DNA of 64,000 bases. Source: Solanum dulcamara. Lineage: Eukaryota; Streptophyta; Magnoliopsida; Solanales; Solanaceae. The notes below the pieces were generated by a model that had not been told where the DNA came from, searched no databases, and saw only the letters and a program-made list of their open reading frames with translations. The stretch covers positions 34,794,001-34,858,000 of the forward strand of contig NC_077243.1 in assembly GCF_947179165.1 (NCBI RefSeq), given 5' to 3'. This document shows positions 59,729 through 64,000 of the stretch, piece after piece. Each line of letters begins with the position of its first letter. The stretch's first letter is position 1. The position numbers and the translations under genes were made by a program.

Positions 59729-60400
59729 AGTTGGTCATATCTGTATTCAGAGAGTTGGAAGCTTAATTCAGCTGATCCTTCATTAGGCCCATGATTCCAG
59801 ATATTCTATCCATTCGAGCATAGTGAATATGTATCATGATATGAGATAACATTACTGGTAGAGCAGCATGAGAAGAGATTCCGAGAATTATGTATCCCAT
59901 TGATTGTATTGTCAGTAGGTGAAGACCGAGCACTTGAGGCCTGGTGGTGAGCTTCATAGATTACCCATTCCAGTATAGAAGTTTGAGTGTATCACCATGG
60001 ACTTTATTGTCGGATTGCCTTAGACTCTTATACGTGTTGACAATATTTGGGTCATCGTGGATCGATTGGGAAAGTTAGGATACTTTCTTCCCATTCGAAC
60101 TTCCTTCAATGCCGAGAGATTGGATCGTATCTGCAGTCGGGAGGTGGTTCGTCTTCAAGGGGTACATGTGTCTATCATCTCAGATAAGAGTTCTTAGTTC
60201 ACTTTTAGCTTTTGGAGGACCTTTCAGGACTAGTTTGACACTCGTTTTGATCTTGACATAACTTTTCATCCATAGACCAATAGGCAGTCAGAGCGTACTA
60301 TCCCAAGTACTGTAGCATATGTTGCGTGCTTGTATTTTAGATTTTTGAGGTAAGTAGGACCAGTATTTGGCTTTTGTTTAGTTTTCGTAGAACATCTACC
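59729..60400 (+). pseudogene. Gypsy integrase remnant, N-terminally deleted
   Basis: Starts with a degraded zinc-binding region (VYHDMR, VKTEHLRPGGELHRLPIPV), then CITMDFIVGLP, NIWVIVDRLGKLGYFLPIRT, EVVRLQGVHVSIISDKSS and ITFHP.TNRQSERTI. The three acidic positions (VDRL, SDK, SERT) are still readable, unlike the copy at 11340-12300, but stops occur in LP*TL, SS*F and HP*T. Confidence 0.85.
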
Positions 60401-60479
60401 ACTCGAGTATTCAAATGGCCCTATATGATGCCTAATATGACAAACATTGTTGCTCTTTAATCGGTTAGTTTGAGTTTTT

Positions 60480-61020
60480 AGAGCCTAGGCTAAGTGGTAC
60501 AGACTTTCTTTAGGAGGCTTTGGATAGAGTCCTGATGATTCAAGACAGACTTAGAGAGGCTCAGAATAGGAATAAGACATATGCGGATCATAGGCGCCAG
60601 CCTTTGAGTTTTGGAGTTGGTGATTGGGTATTCTTTTGAGTTTCTCCATAAAGGGCCTGATAATATTTGGGAGGTGGAGCAAGCTTAGCCCCAGGTATAT
60701 TGGGCAATTTGATATTTTGAGGATTGTTGGTGATGCCGCTTATAAACTTGCCCTACCTCCTACATTCTCAGTTGTTCATCCAGTTTTTCAAGTCCCTATG
60801 CTTTATCGGTATGTTCTAGAAAAGTCTCGCATGCTCAAGTATGATTTAGTTGAGTTGGATGATCGCTTGACCTTCATGGAGGATTCTGTTGCTATTTTGG
60901 CCATAGATGTCAGACGATTGAGATCTAGAGTCATTACTGTAGTTAAGGTTTGTTGGAGACATCGTCCAGTCGAGTAGGCTACCTAGGAGATAGAGCAAGA
61001 GATGCGTGAGTAGCTCCCTG
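60480..61020 (+). pseudogene. Gypsy integrase C-terminal region
   Basis: ALDRVLMIQDRLREAQNRNK, TYADHRRQPLSFGVGDWVF, then LSPRYIGQFDILRIVGDAAY, KLALPPTFSVVHPVFQVPML and VVKVCWRHRPVE. Matches the end of Del/Tekay polyproteins. The 117-codon open stretch 60624-60977 is the largest uninterrupted piece; two stops precede it. Confidence 0.85.
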
Positions 61021-61091
61021 AATTATTTAAACCTTTAGGTACTTCTTGACTTTTACTGTCGTGGACAAAAGTCTTTTTTAGTAGTGGATGT
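61021..61091 (+). other. Polyprotein end to 3' LTR junction
   Basis: Ends in 'agtagtggatgt' directly before the TG at 61092; purine-rich but not a strong polypurine tract. The corresponding place at 10971-10985 reads 'gtggtggatta' on the minus strand. Confidence 0.45.
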
Positions 61092-61949
61092 TGTAATGAC
61101 CCTCCAGATTATTTTTATATAATACATTATTTTCATCGTTTAAAGCTTTCTTGTAGTGATCCTAAGTTATTTATGACTTGCTGGCATTAACAGTCTGATC
61201 GCCTTGTTGTTCATTAGGTTTTTATGCAAGTTTTTGTATTTTTTGGAGCTTTTGAAACTTGAATAGTTGACTTTGATCAAAACATCAGGTAAATGGCCTC
61301 AAAATAGAATTCTAATAGTTTTATTACCTTCGGAACATTGAGTTTGTTATATAAGGACATTTTGTAAGGTTCTCGAGGCTTTTTGGTTAATCTCGAGCCC
61401 CTTTGTGAAAATTGGCTAAAATAGTGCTTGAGTGTGGGATCCATTTTTTTGTCGAGACGACCTCAGTTGGAAGTTTTGACATCATCCTCGATTCTAGAAT
61501 ATCAAATTTGTTGGGGTAGCATATCCCGTTTGTGTGTATGGGGTTTCAAATGAATCCTAAGCACCCCATCGAAAAATTTGGATTTGGCCAAAACCAGTTG
61601 ATGTGCATCAGTTGGTAAAGGCATGAAATGCCCTTCACATTCGCAGAGGCTTGTGAACTTGGTCTCCGCATTTGCAGGCCCATGTCGCGTTCAGATGTGT
61701 CTAGCTTTCTCTTTTTTATCATGGTCCAGGCGGTGCGTTCACAAAGCTCTAGGTGTCGATCCTCTGCATTCGCGTGCTCCTCTGGCCGCGTTCATGAAGG
61801 TCAATTTTGTCTTATCTTTTATTTAAAAGACCAAACGTGATTCGCTCTTCTTAGAACACATTAGCTGGCCATATCTTGTGCTACAATGGTCTTAATTGGG
61901 TGATTCCAAGCCTGGGTTGTTCGAAAATTGCATGGCTACGCATAGGAGT
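61092..61949 (+). repeat. 3' LTR, truncated
   Basis: TGTAATGACCCTCC..., collinear with 56860-57680, including the CpG-rich block (61620-61800). Broken at 61949, where a second LTR start follows. Confidence 0.8.
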
Positions 61950-64000
61950 TGTAATGACCCTCTGGGTTATTTTCTCCATTCTCTGATCTTTTTAGTGTTC
62001 AAAGCTTTTCTGTAGTGACCTCAAGTAATTTATGACTTATTGGCATTAATTGTTCGGTTGCTTGATCGTTCATTTGGGTTTTATGCTCATTTCCCTACCT
62101 TAGAGTTTGAATGGTTAACTTTTGTCAAAAATCTAGGAAAATGACCTTAGAATGCGATTTTGAGGCCATTTGGCACTTAGTCTTTGAAATTTGGCCAAAG
62201 TTTGACTTTGATCAACATTCTTGGAAAATGTACTCGGATTGAAATTGCGTCAGCGCGGTTAGCTACGGAACGTCGAGTTTGGTCTAGAATGACCATTCGT
62301 ATGGTTCTCAAGGCTTTCTATCTCATTCCGAGCATCCTTGTAGATTTTAGGTTAAAATAATACTTAGGTGTGAGACTCACTTTTTGTTGAGACAACCTCA
62401 GATGGAAATTCTGAGTGCATTATCGAGTCAGAACGTTAATTTTTATGGGGTGGCTTAGTCTATTTACGCGCACGGGATTCCAAATGAATTCTGAGCACCC
62501 CGTCGGAGCTTTTTCAAGCTCAAGTTTGAGTTGGTGCAAGCACCATTGCCCTTCGCATTCGCGAGCCCTAGGGGTCGCGTTCGCGAAGCACAGCCATCCA
62601 GACCTACGCAATCGCTAGAGATAAGTCTTTTGACCCTTCTTCTTAATGTGGTGCCTCCCACAATCCTATGGTCTATGACCTATGTGGGCCGTGATTGCAA
62701 GCCTTGGACCCTGGGATCGGGATGGCTTGTTGGGACTGGTATTTTAAATAAAGACCAGTCATGAACCACCCCGACTTCTTATTTTGTTCTTGCGATTTTG
62801 GGAGCTAAGACACTCCAAATTGAGCGATTCCAAGTCGGATGGGTTCGTGTTGGTCATGGTGTCATATGGGATTGCTCAAGGAGCTTCGTAAGTCATTTTT
62901 TTGAGGTAAATTCCATTCCAAAGGGAATGCACTCCTTTTTGAATTCTCCATTAATGGTGAAATTATTGCATAGCCTGATTTCGGTGTTTTTGAGCATTGA
63001 ATCGTGCTATAAGTTTGACCACAAGTTCGTTAAGATCAAATGCATGTTTTCATGTAGTCGAATTCAGGATTTCTAGTGCGGGTCCCACAATCCCATTTTA
63101 GACCCAATTTTGGGTCTATCTCTGAAAAATGTGAATTTGGTGTGGAAATGTTTGTATTGACATTGTGATCAATATTTTGTTTGATTGGCGACATTTGAAG
63201 GTGATTTGGAGGTGAAAAGCTTAAATTGAAGGATTTGAAGCATGCGTGATCGGCTTCGAGGTAGGTTACGGTGTTCCACCTTAGCTGAGCTTTATTAGAT
63301 ACTACTAAGTATATATTTCATGTGATTTAGGTTGGTATTTGCGGATATTAGCATTCTCGTTATCCTATTCCATTTTCTTGTTTCCCAAGTGAGCTTTCGG
63401 CAAGAATAGTCCCGTGAAATCCTTAGATTAGGCTATGGGCTTTGGTTGAGTGTTGACTTAGCATTATTATCCTGTTTAGGTTGTTATTGATAGCCTTAGG
63501 CTAGGTTTGAGTCTTAGGTGCTTTAGCAGGTGTTTTATTTCCCTTATAGCTAGGCATAACTTCGGTAGGGCTATGGATATCATACTTTAGTGCTAGTGCT
63601 GGAGACCTCTGTGGATGGTTGTACCCGTAGGTTTGGCTTAGTTGTGCTCGTTGGGAGATGAGATGGCATATTTTAGGGTAAGACATCGATCCTAGAGATA
63701 TTTCTCCCCTATCTGATTCTGAGCCATGTATCGATTGTTTTGCTTTTTTTTTTAGCAATAGACTTATGATGCCTTCTTATCTATTATTCATTATTTGGAC
63801 CGAGGATGTATTTGTTGAGCAATTGGACCCTAGGTTAGTTCCTTTTCCTTGTTAGTATGGTATGACTTGATTTACTGTTCAGACCGCATGTACCTTGTTT
63901 GAATACAGGTGATGGCATGCTTGCATTGATTGAGCATATTCACTCATTTTGTGGTACGATCCCAACTTATTTATGGGCTTTCACTACCATTTTGAGAGGA
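61950..64000 (+). mobile_element. Tekay-like LTR, truncated by window end
   Basis: Starts TGTAATGACCCTCTGGG at 61950. Collinear with, and in inverse orientation to, 1-2520. Contains CGCGTTCGCGAAGC at about 62576-62590. Continues past the window; downstream internal sequence is not visible. Confidence 0.8.

Larger units (their letters stand above)
56860..61949 (+). mobile_element. Tekay-type gypsy element reduced to LTRs and integrase
   Basis: Plus strand. The 5' LTR is 56860-59728, the internal region only 59729-61091, and the 3' LTR is cut to 858 bp (61092-61949). The interior begins inside the integrase zinc-binding region, immediately after the LTR end ..TTGTGACA, with no PBS, gag, PR, RT or RNase H. 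A large deletion therefore joined LTR and integrase. It is the same superfamily as 8162-18763, judged by LTR termini and integrase C-terminus. Confidence 0.82.

Noticed and set aside
62415..62764. Several overlapping short frames on both strands
   Set aside because: Same reason: CpG-rich LTR block, no protein motif.
1..64000. CRISPR array, tRNA cluster or bacterial defence system
   Set aside because: Tandem repeats found here lack unique spacers, and all recognisable coding sequence is eukaryotic retrotransposon or plant B3 type. No cloverleaf-compatible tRNA gene was noticed; only primer-binding sites resemble tRNA.

Overview
The window looks like plant nuclear DNA, most probably from a Solanaceae species. 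The base composition is AT-rich. Plant LTR retrotransposons, a plant L1-type LINE and SINE copies of the kind abundant in Solanaceae fill almost all of it, and the only host-type coding sequence is a plant B3-domain (REM-like) gene in pieces. I saw no bacterial, organellar or viral operon and no CRISPR array, and recognised no tRNA or rRNA gene. I infer the organism from these repeat families; no species-diagnostic gene is present.

Layout. 1-6548: two Tekay-like Ty3/gypsy LTR fragments head to head, the second split by a solo LTR (3733-5950). 6549-8001: an Athila-type LTR with its primer-binding site. 8162-18763: a complete but decayed Tekay-type gypsy element on the minus strand (two LTRs of about 2.75 kb, gag-PR-RT-RNaseH-IN-C-terminus), lying inside older LTR debris. 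20071-27834: a minus-strand LTR element with an Athila/Tat-like primer site and a putative plant transposon protein ORF (PF20167-like). 27835-39672: a plus-strand LINE cut in two by a young non-autonomous LTR element (30700-38821, perfect duplication GGTAG, LTRs of 3233 bp with about 26 differences). 40305-55899: remains of a minus-strand B3 gene whose intron holds a 13.2 kb plus-strand Copia element (40801-54043, duplication GAAAG). That Copia element carries two further insertions: a truncated LTR in gag (41749-44315) and a second non-autonomous LTR element in the RT domain (45372-52076, duplication AAGAT). 56860-61949: a second Tekay-type element on the plus strand, deleted down to part of the integrase. 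61950-64000: a further LTR of the same superfamily that runs off the window.

No element here looks able to encode its own transposition. The history can be read from nesting and LTR divergence: the Copia and full Tekay elements are old, the 45372-52076 element is intermediate, and the 30700-38821 element is the youngest. The two non-autonomous elements belong to different LTR families but share the two cis-acting ends of the internal region: a leader next to the tRNA-Met primer site, and a hairpin next to the polypurine tract whose stem shows a compensatory base-pair change. This is the most interesting signal in the window.
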